7,051 bases of DNA from Bacteroidales bacterium (lineage in GTDB: Bacteria; Bacteroidota; Bacteroidia; Bacteroidales; UBA932), in NCBI GenBank assembly GCA_017556665.1, contig JAFYMJ010000098.1, positions 1 through 7,051 on the forward strand, read 5' to 3'. Positions 1 through 6,631 of this stretch are shown piece after piece. The position numbers were made by a program, and so were the translations under genes. The notes below the pieces were generated by a model. That model was not told the origin of the DNA and searched no databases. It saw only the letters and a program-made list of their open reading frames with translations. The first letter of the stretch is position 1, and every line of letters starts with the position of its first letter.

Positions 1-1530
1 ATTTGCCCACCATTGGGTCTTTTCATTTATACCTTTCCAGGTATCCATAACAGTACCGGCATTAGGACCGCCATACATACTCACAAGCACTGGATATCTC
101 TTTGTTGAGTCCATATCCACAGGATAAATTATCTGTGCAGGCAAAACATATCCCTCATCTGTTGTAATTGAAAGCATTTTGCCAATTGCCAGATTATATT
201 TATCAAAATTCTCTCCTTTTGAGTCTGCAATAACCTTAACAACTGGCTTCTTGCCTATGCTTATAACTGCAACCTGAGTTGGGGTTACCGTATTTGAATA
301 TACTGCCACAAAGTTTTTGTTGTCGGGAGAAAGGACAACCTGAGAATAGTTATACTCCCCTACCGACAATCTTGTAATCTTTTTGGTCTTAAGATCTACT
401 TTATAAAAATCGTTTCTGGTAGAGACTTCTCTGCGGGCTGTAAAATAAATTGCCCCCTCTTTCAAATCTACTTTCACAAACTTGATTCCCCAGTTCTTGC
501 CATCTGTTATCTTCTCTAGTTTTGTCCCGTCAAAAGACTGGAAATAGATTTGTTCCCACATATCAAAATCTCTTACCATATAGAAACCCTCAGATGTAAA
601 CTGCATATCCTCCATCCAGTCAATCCAGGTTTTTTGGGTCTCGTTATAGATTTGTGTTTTGGAACCGTCTGCAGGATTGACAGTATACAGAATAAGGTTA
701 TTCTGCTCTCTTGGCATCCACGGAATAATGAATCTGGTTCCATCTGCATTCCAGAACGGAATACCAAAATACTGGTCATCTTCTTTATTGAAATCTGCCC
801 AAATTGTATTTCCACTCTCTATATTTACAAAACCAACCTTTACCTCTGGGTTCTTGTCTCCAGCTTTAGGGTAGTGAGTCTCTGTAATTGAGCCATATTG
901 ACCTTTGGAATCGTATATTGGGAAATAAGGGACTTGTGTATCATCAAACCAGTAATATGCAAGTGTTTTGCTGTCTGGACTCCACCAGAATGCTTTATAT
1001 CTGCTTGGTCTGCCCAAAATCTCCTCATAGTACACCCACGATGCATAACCGTTCATAATAAGGTTTGTACCGTCTGTTGTAAGTTGCTTCACTAACGAGT
1101 CTGAAATATTGTATACACAAAGGTTATTGTTTGCATCTGTGTATGCGATTTTTGATTTGTCGGGAGAAAGAGTAGGATTTGTAGCCTTTTTACCTTGCTC
1201 TGTCTTGTAAAAATCCAGTAGCTCTTTAGAGACAAGTCCTAACCTTTTTGCACTCTCATCTGCCTCCAAAGCGGTCATATCACCAGTCTTAACATTATAT
1301 GAGTAGGCTTTGAACTTTCTATCCTCTTGCTTGTACAGTTTTACATTGTTCTTGTCTATCCACTCTCCTACCCTTGGCAGAGGATTTACAATCCCCTCCG
1401 GAATAGAGGTAAGAATCTGTTCCAATGTCAAATCTTTCTTTTCCTCAGCCGACGAATTTGCTGAGTACAACTGTGTTGCAGTAAAAATCAAGCCTGCCGC
1501 CACCAAAAAAAACTTTGCAATTTGTTTCAT
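1..1530 (-). CDS. Secreted dipeptidyl peptidase IV family serine peptidase (S9B), C-terminus beyond window
   Basis: The first 510 residues of a DPP IV-type peptidase, which removes N-terminal dipeptides (typically Xaa-Pro or Xaa-Ala) outside the cytoplasm. The frame is open from the ATG to the left edge. Residues 1-24 look like a signal peptide (MKQIAKFFLVAAG core, cleavage near YSA at 22-24). Residues about 50-445 form the beta-propeller, with repeated SPD blade motifs (LSPDKSK, WWSPDSK, LSPDNKN). The Glu-Glu dyad that anchors the substrate amino terminus is present as YYEE, E169-E170. The alpha/beta-hydrolase fold starts near M452. MYGGP, with Y486, fits the oxyanion-hole tyrosine. The catalytic Ser-Asp-His lie in the roughly 200-220 residues missing to the left, assuming the usual length of 720-730, so activity cannot be judged. 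The start lies 2 bp after the helicase stop and has no Shine-Dalgarno, so it is probably translated from the same mRNA. The exact S9 subfamily (DPP IV versus a prolyl tripeptidyl peptidase) is inferred mainly from the dyad. Confidence 0.93.
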   Translation of the reverse strand, partial: MKQIAKFFLVAAGLIFTATQLYSANSSAEEKKDLTLEQILTSIPEGIVNPLPRVGEWIDKNNVKLYKQEDRKFKAYSYNVKTGDMTALEADESAKRLGLVSKELLDFYKTEQGKKATNPTLSPDKSKIAYTDANNNLCVYNISDSLVKQLTTDGTNLIMNGYASWVYYEEILGRPSRYKAFWWSPDSKTLAYYWFDDTQVPYFPIYDSKGQYGSITETHYPKAGDKNPEVKVGFVNIESGNTIWADFNKEDDQYFGIPFWNADGTRFIIPWMPREQNNLILYTVNPADGSKTQIYNETQKTWIDWMEDMQFTSEGFYMVRDFDMWEQIYFQSFDGTKLEKITDGKNWGIKFVKVDLKEGAIYFTARREVSTRNDFYKVDLKTKKITRLSVGEYNYSQVVLSPDNKNFVAVYSNTVTPTQVAVISIGKKPVVKVIADSKGENFDKYNLAIGKMLSITTDEGYVLPAQIIYPVDMDSTKRYPVLVSMYGGPNAGTVMDTWKGINEKTQWWAN

Positions 1531-1532
1531 AT

Positions 1533-2954
1533 CTATAATTTAAAATATTTTTCCTTAAAATTAACCAGATAAACCCTCTCTATTCCTCTGGTAATTGCCG
1601 TATAAAGCCATTTTTTGTCATCCAGAGAAATATCCTCTTTCCATAAGGAGTTATCTACAAAAACGCACTTCCATTGTCCACCTTGCGATTTATGACCGGT
1701 AATGGCTGTTGCATATTTAATCTGCAAGGCATTAAAGTATTTGTCTTCCCTAACAGCCTCCATCCTTTTCTTCTTGGTTGTTATATGACTGTAATCTGCA
1801 TACACACCCTCAAACAGGGCCTTCTGTTGTTCTGAATCCAATGATGCTGATGTTGATTCAAGTGTATCCAAAATAACCTTTACATCCAGCTCTATATTGT
1901 CATAATCTGGGAAAGAGAGTATTGCAGAAGCAAAGTGCAATCCATATCTCTCCTCGTATCCCCATATCTTTTCAAGTTTGGCAACATCACCATTTGCTAT
2001 AAAATCCAGGTCTTCTACATTTTCAAGAAACTGGTAACAGTTCTTTACAACCATCAGCTTATCACCTTTTGTAAGTTGCTCTTCCATAAACAGGACACTC
2101 TGCCTGATACCCATATTGTATTTGTTAGCCCTTAAATTTGAGCGACACAAAACAACTACATCGTCTATACCAAACTTATCAATTGCATTGGTAAGCTCCT
2201 CTATTAACTCTCCCCCATTTATCTTTCTAAAGTCATCAAAACCTTTTGTCTTGAATAAAGGGTCAGACAAATCTCCATCTTCTATCTGCTCCCTAAGTAA
2301 AGTGGCATTATACAATATACCACTCTCTTTTGTTTGCCTTACAACATCTGGCAAGACCGAACTTTCAAAATCTCCATACCCGCTCAAATAATCAAAATCA
2401 AGAGCAGGAGACTCCTCTAAGCCAATTGGAGGCAACTGTGCAGAATCCCCCATTAAAATAAGTTTGTTGTTTACCCCAGAGCGGACATATGTAAACAAGT
2501 CTTCCAACAAATCTCCAGATCCAAATATTGAAGAGCCGTAATCTGTCCCTATAGTAATAAGCGAGGCCTCGTCAACTATAAAGAAAGTATCCTTATGTTT
2601 GTTTATATCAAGCTTGAACTGAGCTTGCTTGTCTGTAAGCGATTTCTGTCTGTAAATCTGTTTGTGGATAGTTTTGGCCTTTACCCCGGAATAATTACTC
2701 AACACTTTTGCAGCTCTGCCTGTAGGAGCAATCAAAATATACTTTTTCTTAATCTCTTTAAGAAGTTTTATAAATGCAGATATAGCAGAAGTTTTTCCTG
2801 TACCGGCATACCCCTTTATAACCATTAACCATTTGTCGGCAGAAGGAGCAATAACAAACTCAGACAATTTGTCAAATAATTCTCTTTGCCCTTCTGTTGG
2901 AGGAAAGCCAAGATTTTCTGCCATTTGACTGGCCAAAAACTTCTCAACTGCCAT
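1533..2954 (-). CDS. SF1B DNA helicase, RecD/Dda/Pif1-like
   Basis: A complete 473-residue ATP-dependent helicase, expected to act in the cytoplasm as a 5'-to-3' DNA translocase. The SF1 motifs appear in order: a Q-motif-like TEGQ (20-23); Walker A GYAGTGKTS (48-56, K54); motif Ia APTGRAAKVL (76-85); Walker B FIVDEAS (125-131, D128-E129); motif III GDSAQLPPIG (169-178); motif IV VVRQ with R206; motif V TGHKSQGGQW (419-428); motif VI YTAITRG (451-457, arginine finger R456). Residues about 290-410 between IV and V hold the 2B/SH3-like insertion of the RecD/Dda branch. There is no N-terminal RecD domain or nuclease, so this is a stand-alone Dda-sized enzyme rather than a RecBCD subunit. Its ATG is 3 bp after the trkH stop and its TAG is 2 bp before the peptidase start. 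A second Met at 11 is possible, but M1 gives the usual short N-terminal helix. The cellular role is unassigned; repair or replication restart is a family-level guess. Confidence 0.92.
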   Translation of the reverse strand: MAVEKFLASQMAENLGFPPTEGQRELFDKLSEFVIAPSADKWLMVIKGYAGTGKTSAISAFIKLLKEIKKKYILIAPTGRAAKVLSNYSGVKAKTIHKQIYRQKSLTDKQAQFKLDINKHKDTFFIVDEASLITIGTDYGSSIFGSGDLLEDLFTYVRSGVNNKLILMGDSAQLPPIGLEESPALDFDYLSGYGDFESSVLPDVVRQTKESGILYNATLLREQIEDGDLSDPLFKTKGFDDFRKINGGELIEELTNAIDKFGIDDVVVLCRSNLRANKYNMGIRQSVLFMEEQLTKGDKLMVVKNCYQFLENVEDLDFIANGDVAKLEKIWGYEERYGLHFASAILSFPDYDNIELDVKVILDTLESTSASLDSEQQKALFEGVYADYSHITTKKKRMEAVREDKYFNALQIKYATAITGHKSQGGQWKCVFVDNSLWKEDISLDDKKWLYTAITRGIERVYLVNFKEKYFKL

Positions 2955-2957
2955 AAT

Positions 2958-4403
2958 CTACTGTTTCTTCCAGATTATAAAAACAAGAACCAAAGTGTAT
3001 ATCTCCAAACGGCCTAACAACATCTCCAATGTAAGGATAAACTTGCCAAATATTGGAAATTCAGAAAAGTTGCCAAGCGAGCCAACAGATCCAAAACCAG
3101 GTCCAACATTACCTAAACTTGCTATTGATGCAGAGAAAGAATCCATAAAGTCCAATCCCATAACAGAAAGGATTGCAGCACCAGCAAGCATAAATGCAAG
3201 GTATAGCACTATGTATAGATTTACAGCACTTACCATCTCATCTCCTATTACATTCTGCCCAATTCTAAGTGGAAGAACCGCCTTTGGATGCAACTCCGTC
3301 TTTATTCTGTTTATGAATGATTTTACAAATATCAAAACCCTGTCTGCCTTTATTCCACCTGTTGTAGAACCCGAGCATGCACACTGTATAGACAAATAGA
3401 TTAACAATATTATAGATAAATTAGGCCATATAGCTGTATCATGAGCTGCAAAACCAGTTGTAGATGCATATGATACTACATGGAACGCACTCTGTTTTAA
3501 TGCAACCAGCCAGTTTGTATATGTGCCATGAGCAAGATTATCTATTGTTATAAGCAACGTTGCAATTAACAGAGATAAAGTATAAAATTTGATTATAGGC
3601 GATGAAAAGATTTTTGCACTGCGTTGTACAAAGAAAGAATAGATCAATCCAAAATGTAGTCCGCACAGGAACATAAAGAATATTGAAACAAGTTCTATAG
3701 CAGTAGAGTCAAATCCCATAATTGAATTGTTCAATGTACTGAAACCACCGGTAGCCGCAACACTAAAGGCATGGTTTATTGCATTGAACCAATCCATTCC
3801 TGCCAAGACATAACTGAACATTGCTGCAAGAAACAAACCAACATAAGTAGATGCAATAACCCCTATTGTCTGCTTGGTCTTGAATTTATAGTTTTGCTTA
3901 GATAGTGCAGAAATCTCCACCTTACTGATTCTTGTTCTGAATGTACTTGCACTTGGCAGAATAATAAGCATAAAAATAACAACACCAATACCACCAATAA
4001 AATGGGTTGCAGACCTCCAGAATACAAGTGATTTGGGCAATGCCTCAATATTGTTCAAAATTGTTGAACCTGTTGTTGTATATCCCGATACACTCTCGAA
4101 CCATGCATTTATAAGCGAAAACTCTCCTCCCCACAAAACATAAGGCAACATTCCAAACAAACAAGAAAGCACCCATGCAAAAACTACAATTGTAATTCCC
4201 TCTTTAAAATTTATGTTATTTGTATCCCTTACAAAAATTAAAGGGAACAATCCAGCCAACAAAGTAATGAATGCGCTTAGCAACAATGGGGAAAAGGCAG
4301 CATCGAATCCATATATAATGGAAACAATAACACCTATAAACATAAATCCCGCATTGAATAAAAGCGAAATACCAATAGATCTGCTTATTACACTAAGATT
4401 CAT
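2958..4403 (-). CDS. trkH: Potassium uptake protein TrkH
   Basis: A complete 481-residue K+ channel-like transport subunit of the inner membrane, close to the 483 residues of E. coli TrkH. It has the four M1-P-M2 repeats of the SKT superfamily, and each pore loop carries its selectivity-filter glycine: YTTTGS (108-113, G112), AATGGFS (216-222, G219), STTGF (314-318, G317) and GNVGPG (431-436, G434). The gating intramembrane loop CSGSTTGGIK (343-352) and the GRLE motif in the last helix (464-467, R465, thought to obstruct the pore when closed) are also present, so the channel looks functional. Family members normally work with a cytosolic TrkA nucleotide-binding ring; no trkA is in this window, so the partner must be encoded elsewhere. 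The ATG lies inside the end of the upstream HAMP-protein gene (11 bp overlap), preceded by the A-rich AACAAACAAAAT and no Shine-Dalgarno, which suggests coupled translation. Confidence 0.97.
   Translation of the reverse strand: MNLSVISRSIGISLLFNAGFMFIGVIVSIIYGFDAAFSPLLLSAFITLLAGLFPLIFVRDTNNINFKEGITIVVFAWVLSCLFGMLPYVLWGGEFSLINAWFESVSGYTTTGSTILNNIEALPKSLVFWRSATHFIGGIGVVIFMLIILPSASTFRTRISKVEISALSKQNYKFKTKQTIGVIASTYVGLFLAAMFSYVLAGMDWFNAINHAFSVAATGGFSTLNNSIMGFDSTAIELVSIFFMFLCGLHFGLIYSFFVQRSAKIFSSPIIKFYTLSLLIATLLITIDNLAHGTYTNWLVALKQSAFHVVSYASTTGFAAHDTAIWPNLSIILLIYLSIQCACSGSTTGGIKADRVLIFVKSFINRIKTELHPKAVLPLRIGQNVIGDEMVSAVNLYIVLYLAFMLAGAAILSVMGLDFMDSFSASIASLGNVGPGFGSVGSLGNFSEFPIFGKFILTLEMLLGRLEIYTLVLVFIIWKKQ
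4393..4403 (-). repeat. 11-bp inverted-repeat copy at the HAMP-gene/trkH overlap
   Basis: ATGAATCTTAG on the minus strand. The first three bases are the trkH start codon and the last three are the stop of the upstream gene. The exact reverse complement lies at 5179-5189, in the leader of the same predicted transcript, so the two mRNA segments could pair over 11 bp. The match does not extend on either side. Confidence 0.45.
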
Positions 4404-5172
4404 ATTTTGTTTGTTTTAACAGCTTCTTGTTTGCATCTACCAACTGCTTAATGCTATCGTTCAAATCCTTTAGTTCATCATCTGAATTTATCTCTACAGT
4501 ATAGCTCTTTCTGTACAATACAAACCCTTGAATTCCTTTAATTACAGAAAGCATAGGTGAAATAAAATAATGATTTGTAAAATAATAGAAAAGAAACACC
4601 ATTATAATACCCACACACACAGCCACAACGCCTGGCATAATACTTCTGTAAAAGCTGTTGCTGAGTTCTTCATAGTTCTTTACCAAAGCATCTTGCGAAA
4701 CCTGGTTAAGATCTTGAATATACTCTCTAAGTTTCATGTAAACAGGATAAAGCTTCTCAAAATACCATTTCCTCTTGTTAGAAGAATTGTCTACCCACAC
4801 ATAAGTGGCGTCATCCAATATATGCATATATGCAGCAAAAGCATATCTCACAGAATCCACAGCCACTTTATCGTCAATAGGAGAATAGTTGCCCAACAAA
4901 TCCTTTAAACAATCAAGGAATCTGGAGTCCTCTTCAATGTTTGGAATATCTGCTGGTATATTGTCTCCCATACTTCTTAAAAGCTGGAAATTGTACTCAT
5001 CTGTAATCTCAATAAGATTATTGGATATATTCAGACTTGATATGTTGGCCGAAATAAGTTTTGTAACATTTTGCCTCATTACAACAAGCTCATACATTGC
5101 CATCACACTGGAGAGCAACAGTACAGAGGCTATTACAATACAACCCAAAAAGATTTTTTTTCTAAGTCCCAT
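4393..5172 (-). CDS. Two-TM sensor-like protein with periplasmic helical domain and terminal HAMP, no output domain
   Basis: A 259-residue inner-membrane protein I cannot assign to a named family. It has the layout of a chemoreceptor or kinase input module. TM1 is at about 7-29 after MGLRKK. The periplasmic part (about 30-177) is almost wholly helical in pattern, like a four-helix-bundle (4HB_MCP-type) sensor. TM2 is at about 179-198. A HAMP-like segment (about 199-250) has the conserved proline (ISP, P206) after TM2 and the acidic start of its second helix (DDELKDLND, 231-239). It stops nine residues later at KYES, with no histidine kinase, GGDEF, methyl-accepting or DNA-binding domain. It is first in an apparent operon and overlaps trkH by 11 bp, so a structural or regulatory link to TrkH is a fair inference, not something shown. 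M1 is chosen because it gives a basic residue cluster before TM1; later Mets (24, 26) would delete TM1. There is no Shine-Dalgarno. Confidence 0.78.
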   Translation of the reverse strand: MGLRKKIFLGCIVIASVLLLSSVMAMYELVVMRQNVTKLISANISSLNISNNLIEITDEYNFQLLRSMGDNIPADIPNIEEDSRFLDCLKDLLGNYSPIDDKVAVDSVRYAFAAYMHILDDATYVWVDNSSNKRKWYFEKLYPVYMKLREYIQDLNQVSQDALVKNYEELSNSFYRSIMPGVVAVCVGIIMVFLFYYFTNHYFISPMLSVIKGIQGFVLYRKSYTVEINSDDELKDLNDSIKQLVDANKKLLKQTKYES

Positions 5173-5178
5173 AGGTAA

Positions 5179-5189
5179 ATGAATCTTAG
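5179..5189 (-). repeat. 11-bp inverted-repeat copy in the leader of the HAMP-trkH transcript
   Basis: CTAAGATTCAT on the minus strand, 6 nt upstream of the HAMP-protein ATG. It is a perfect reverse complement of 4393-4403. The same bases can also make a weaker 5-bp local stem (CTAAG with CTTAG at 5162-5166) whose 18-nt loop holds the HAMP-protein start codon. The two pairings exclude each other. Whether either forms is unknown. Confidence 0.4.
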
Positions 5190-5210
5190 GTAAAACATTT
5201 ATACAATTTA

Positions 5211-5244
5211 CAAACTTAACTAAAAAAACTCAACTTGGTACAAA
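5211..5244 (-). promoter_or_regulatory. Candidate Bacteroidota-type promoter for the HAMP-trkH-helicase-peptidase operon
   Basis: On the minus strand, TTTG at 5244-5241 is followed after 22 nt by TAAGTTTG at 5218-5211. This is an exact match to the Bacteroidota sigma-ABfr -7 pattern TAnnTTTG, with an upstream TTTG at a spacing at the long end of what has been described. Transcription would start near 5204, giving a leader of about 32 nt. It sits directly downstream of the terminator of the preceding unit, where a promoter is needed. TTTG is frequent in AT-rich DNA, so the -33 element is the weaker half. Confidence 0.5.
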
Positions 5245-5272
5245 AAAAGGGCTAACCGCAATGGCTAGCCCC
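5242..5272 (-). terminator. Rho-independent terminator after the TPR gene
   Basis: On the minus strand, a stem of GGGCTA (5271-5266) with TAGCCC (5254-5249) is extended inward past one mismatch by GG/CC (5264-5263 with 5257-5256). It is followed at once by seven T (5248-5242). It lies about 20 bp past the TPR stop codon and ends that unit. The plus strand has no T-run after the hairpin, so it should work in one direction only. The T-run also supplies the -33 TTTG of the next candidate promoter. Confidence 0.88.
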
Positions 5273-5292
5273 CAATTTTATAGAAAATTCAA

Positions 5293-6603
5293 TTAGTTTC
5301 CTGCGTTCTCTACAAATGAATTGTATTTCTCATATTTTGCTTTACCCTCTTCTGATTTCTCTCTTTGACGGAAGAAGATATTTTTAAGATACTCAGCACA
5401 AGCAACTTTAATCTCTTGGTCTTGAGAAATCTCAAAAGCTCTCTCAAAAGGAGCAGCAGCACTGTTCAATGCAGCCTCCATTTTCTCCAATAGAGCATTG
5501 TATTTAGCATCATCCATCTCCAATTGAGCTTGGTTTTGAATCTCTACAGCCCAATCATAGTATGCACAACCCTCTGCAAATGGAGCAAAAATGTATGTAG
5601 GGTCCATCTCACCAGATTTGTGGAAACAATCAATAGACTCTTGATATTTGTTAAGTTTTCTGTAAAGGTTACCCTCAGCATAAACTAGAGAAGCATTTGT
5701 TGGCTCATTTTGTTGAGCTACTTTAATAATTGCAATAATCTTCTCAGGATCGTCATTTGACTCCATGTAGATGTTGATTAAAGCAACCAATACACTTTGG
5801 TTAGTAGGATATAACTCAAAACCTTTAGCAAGAGTCTCTTTAGCTTTTAGAGTATCGCCTTTCTCTTTGTGAGAAGCAGCTATAGTAGCATAAAGATCAC
5901 CTTTACCATCATATTTATAATCAAGAGCAACTTTAGCAAGCTCTAAAGTTCTGTCATGATCAGCTGCATAGCTTGCAGTAATTGTAGCATAGTAAATCAT
6001 AGCTGTATCAATTTGACCAATACAAGGTCTGGTAGATACATAGAATGATTTCTCAAAATCTACAGAAGCTTTTGCATACTCACCAACGTTGTAGTATGAC
6101 ATACCAGCTGAATAATAAGCATCTTGAATACCTTTAGTTGTTGCAGCAATGTCTTTTGCCAATGCATTTTTAGTATCCAAAGCAGCTGCTTTATCCAAAG
6201 ACTCAAGAGCCATATTAAGAGCATCACCCTCCATAGCAGGTTTGGTGATAACGAATGCAGTCAATTGACCATTTTGAGAATAGTACAACTCTTTGTCAAT
6301 ATAAGAATCTTTAGTAAAGATTTGGCCAGCTTTCTCAACTTGCTCTGATGAAAGAACAGGTTGGTCTTTAAGAAGAAGTTTTGCCTCCATTTGAGCAGCA
6401 CCTAACCAGATACCTTTAATAGGAGCCTCATAACAACCTACGTAAGCAGTACTTAGTTTTAACCAGTTTGGAGCAACATCTTTTTTCTCTACAGCTGCTT
6501 TAGCTTTTTTCCAAGCATTTAGAGCGTCAGATGCAGCTTTAGTTTGTGCACTCACTTGAGACACAATTAGCACAAGGGCTAATAAACTTAATAGTTTTTT
6601 CAT
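5293..6603 (-). CDS. Secreted tetratricopeptide repeat (TPR) protein, TprA-like
   Basis: A complete 436-residue exported helical-repeat protein. Residues 1-19 are a clear Sec signal peptide (MKKLLSLLALVLIV, cleavage VSA|Q), leaving glutamine 20 as the mature first residue, as is common in Bacteroidota. TPR-like helix pairs are seen at about 161-190 (AGMSYYNVGEYAKASVDFEK), 237-267 (ending FELYPTN), 270-300, 305-337 (GNLYRKLNKYQESIDCFHKS) and a degenerate one at 339-395 with a longer insertion. The 25-160 region is helical and less clearly repeated. TPRs bind other proteins, so this is probably a periplasmic scaffold; no enzyme motif is visible. It starts 28 bp after gyrA with no terminator or good promoter between them, so it is likely co-transcribed, and it is followed by an intrinsic terminator. 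From memory, P. gingivalis has a TPR protein, TprA, next to gyrA, and this may be its counterpart, but I could not align them. There is no lipobox, so it should be soluble. Confidence 0.9.
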   Translation of the reverse strand: MKKLLSLLALVLIVSQVSAQTKAASDALNAWKKAKAAVEKKDVAPNWLKLSTAYVGCYEAPIKGIWLGAAQMEAKLLLKDQPVLSSEQVEKAGQIFTKDSYIDKELYYSQNGQLTAFVITKPAMEGDALNMALESLDKAAALDTKNALAKDIAATTKGIQDAYYSAGMSYYNVGEYAKASVDFEKSFYVSTRPCIGQIDTAMIYYATITASYAADHDRTLELAKVALDYKYDGKGDLYATIAASHKEKGDTLKAKETLAKGFELYPTNQSVLVALINIYMESNDDPEKIIAIIKVAQQNEPTNASLVYAEGNLYRKLNKYQESIDCFHKSGEMDPTYIFAPFAEGCAYYDWAVEIQNQAQLEMDDAKYNALLEKMEAALNSAAAPFERAFEISQDQEIKVACAEYLKNIFFRQREKSEEGKAKYEKYNSFVENAGN

Positions 6604-6631
6604 ACTTATAAAATTAGTTTAATATAATTGA

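Noticed and set aside
2995..3399. 134-codon open frame on the plus strand
   Set aside because: It lies wholly inside trkH on the opposite strand, has no recognisable domain, and its composition is that of an antisense shadow. The same holds for the plus-strand frames at 550-891, 2116-2391 and 4570-4908.
4053..4069. Inverted repeat GTTCAA-N5-TTGAAC
   Set aside because: It lies within trkH codons just after the first selectivity filter, has a short AT-rich stem and no T-run or regulatory context, so coding constraint and chance explain it.
1533..4395. Three genes in a row (HAMP protein, trkH, helicase) end in TAG, raising the idea of recoded amber stops
   Set aside because: Each protein ends at the length normal for its family (trkH and the helicase certainly), the next gene starts right at the stop, and nothing else suggests a recoded phage or organism. 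Three matching stops are easily chance.
5140..5172. Possible lipoprotein signal (LGC at residues 9-11) in the HAMP protein
   Set aside because: The residues before the cysteine do not fit a lipobox, and the hydrophobic stretch continues past the cysteine, as in a normal transmembrane helix.
4393..5172. Call as histidine kinase or chemoreceptor
   Set aside because: The input half fits, but the protein ends right after HAMP. There is no phospho-accepting histidine, ATP-binding domain or methyl-accepting hairpin, and no frame continuing downstream that encodes one, since trkH follows at once.
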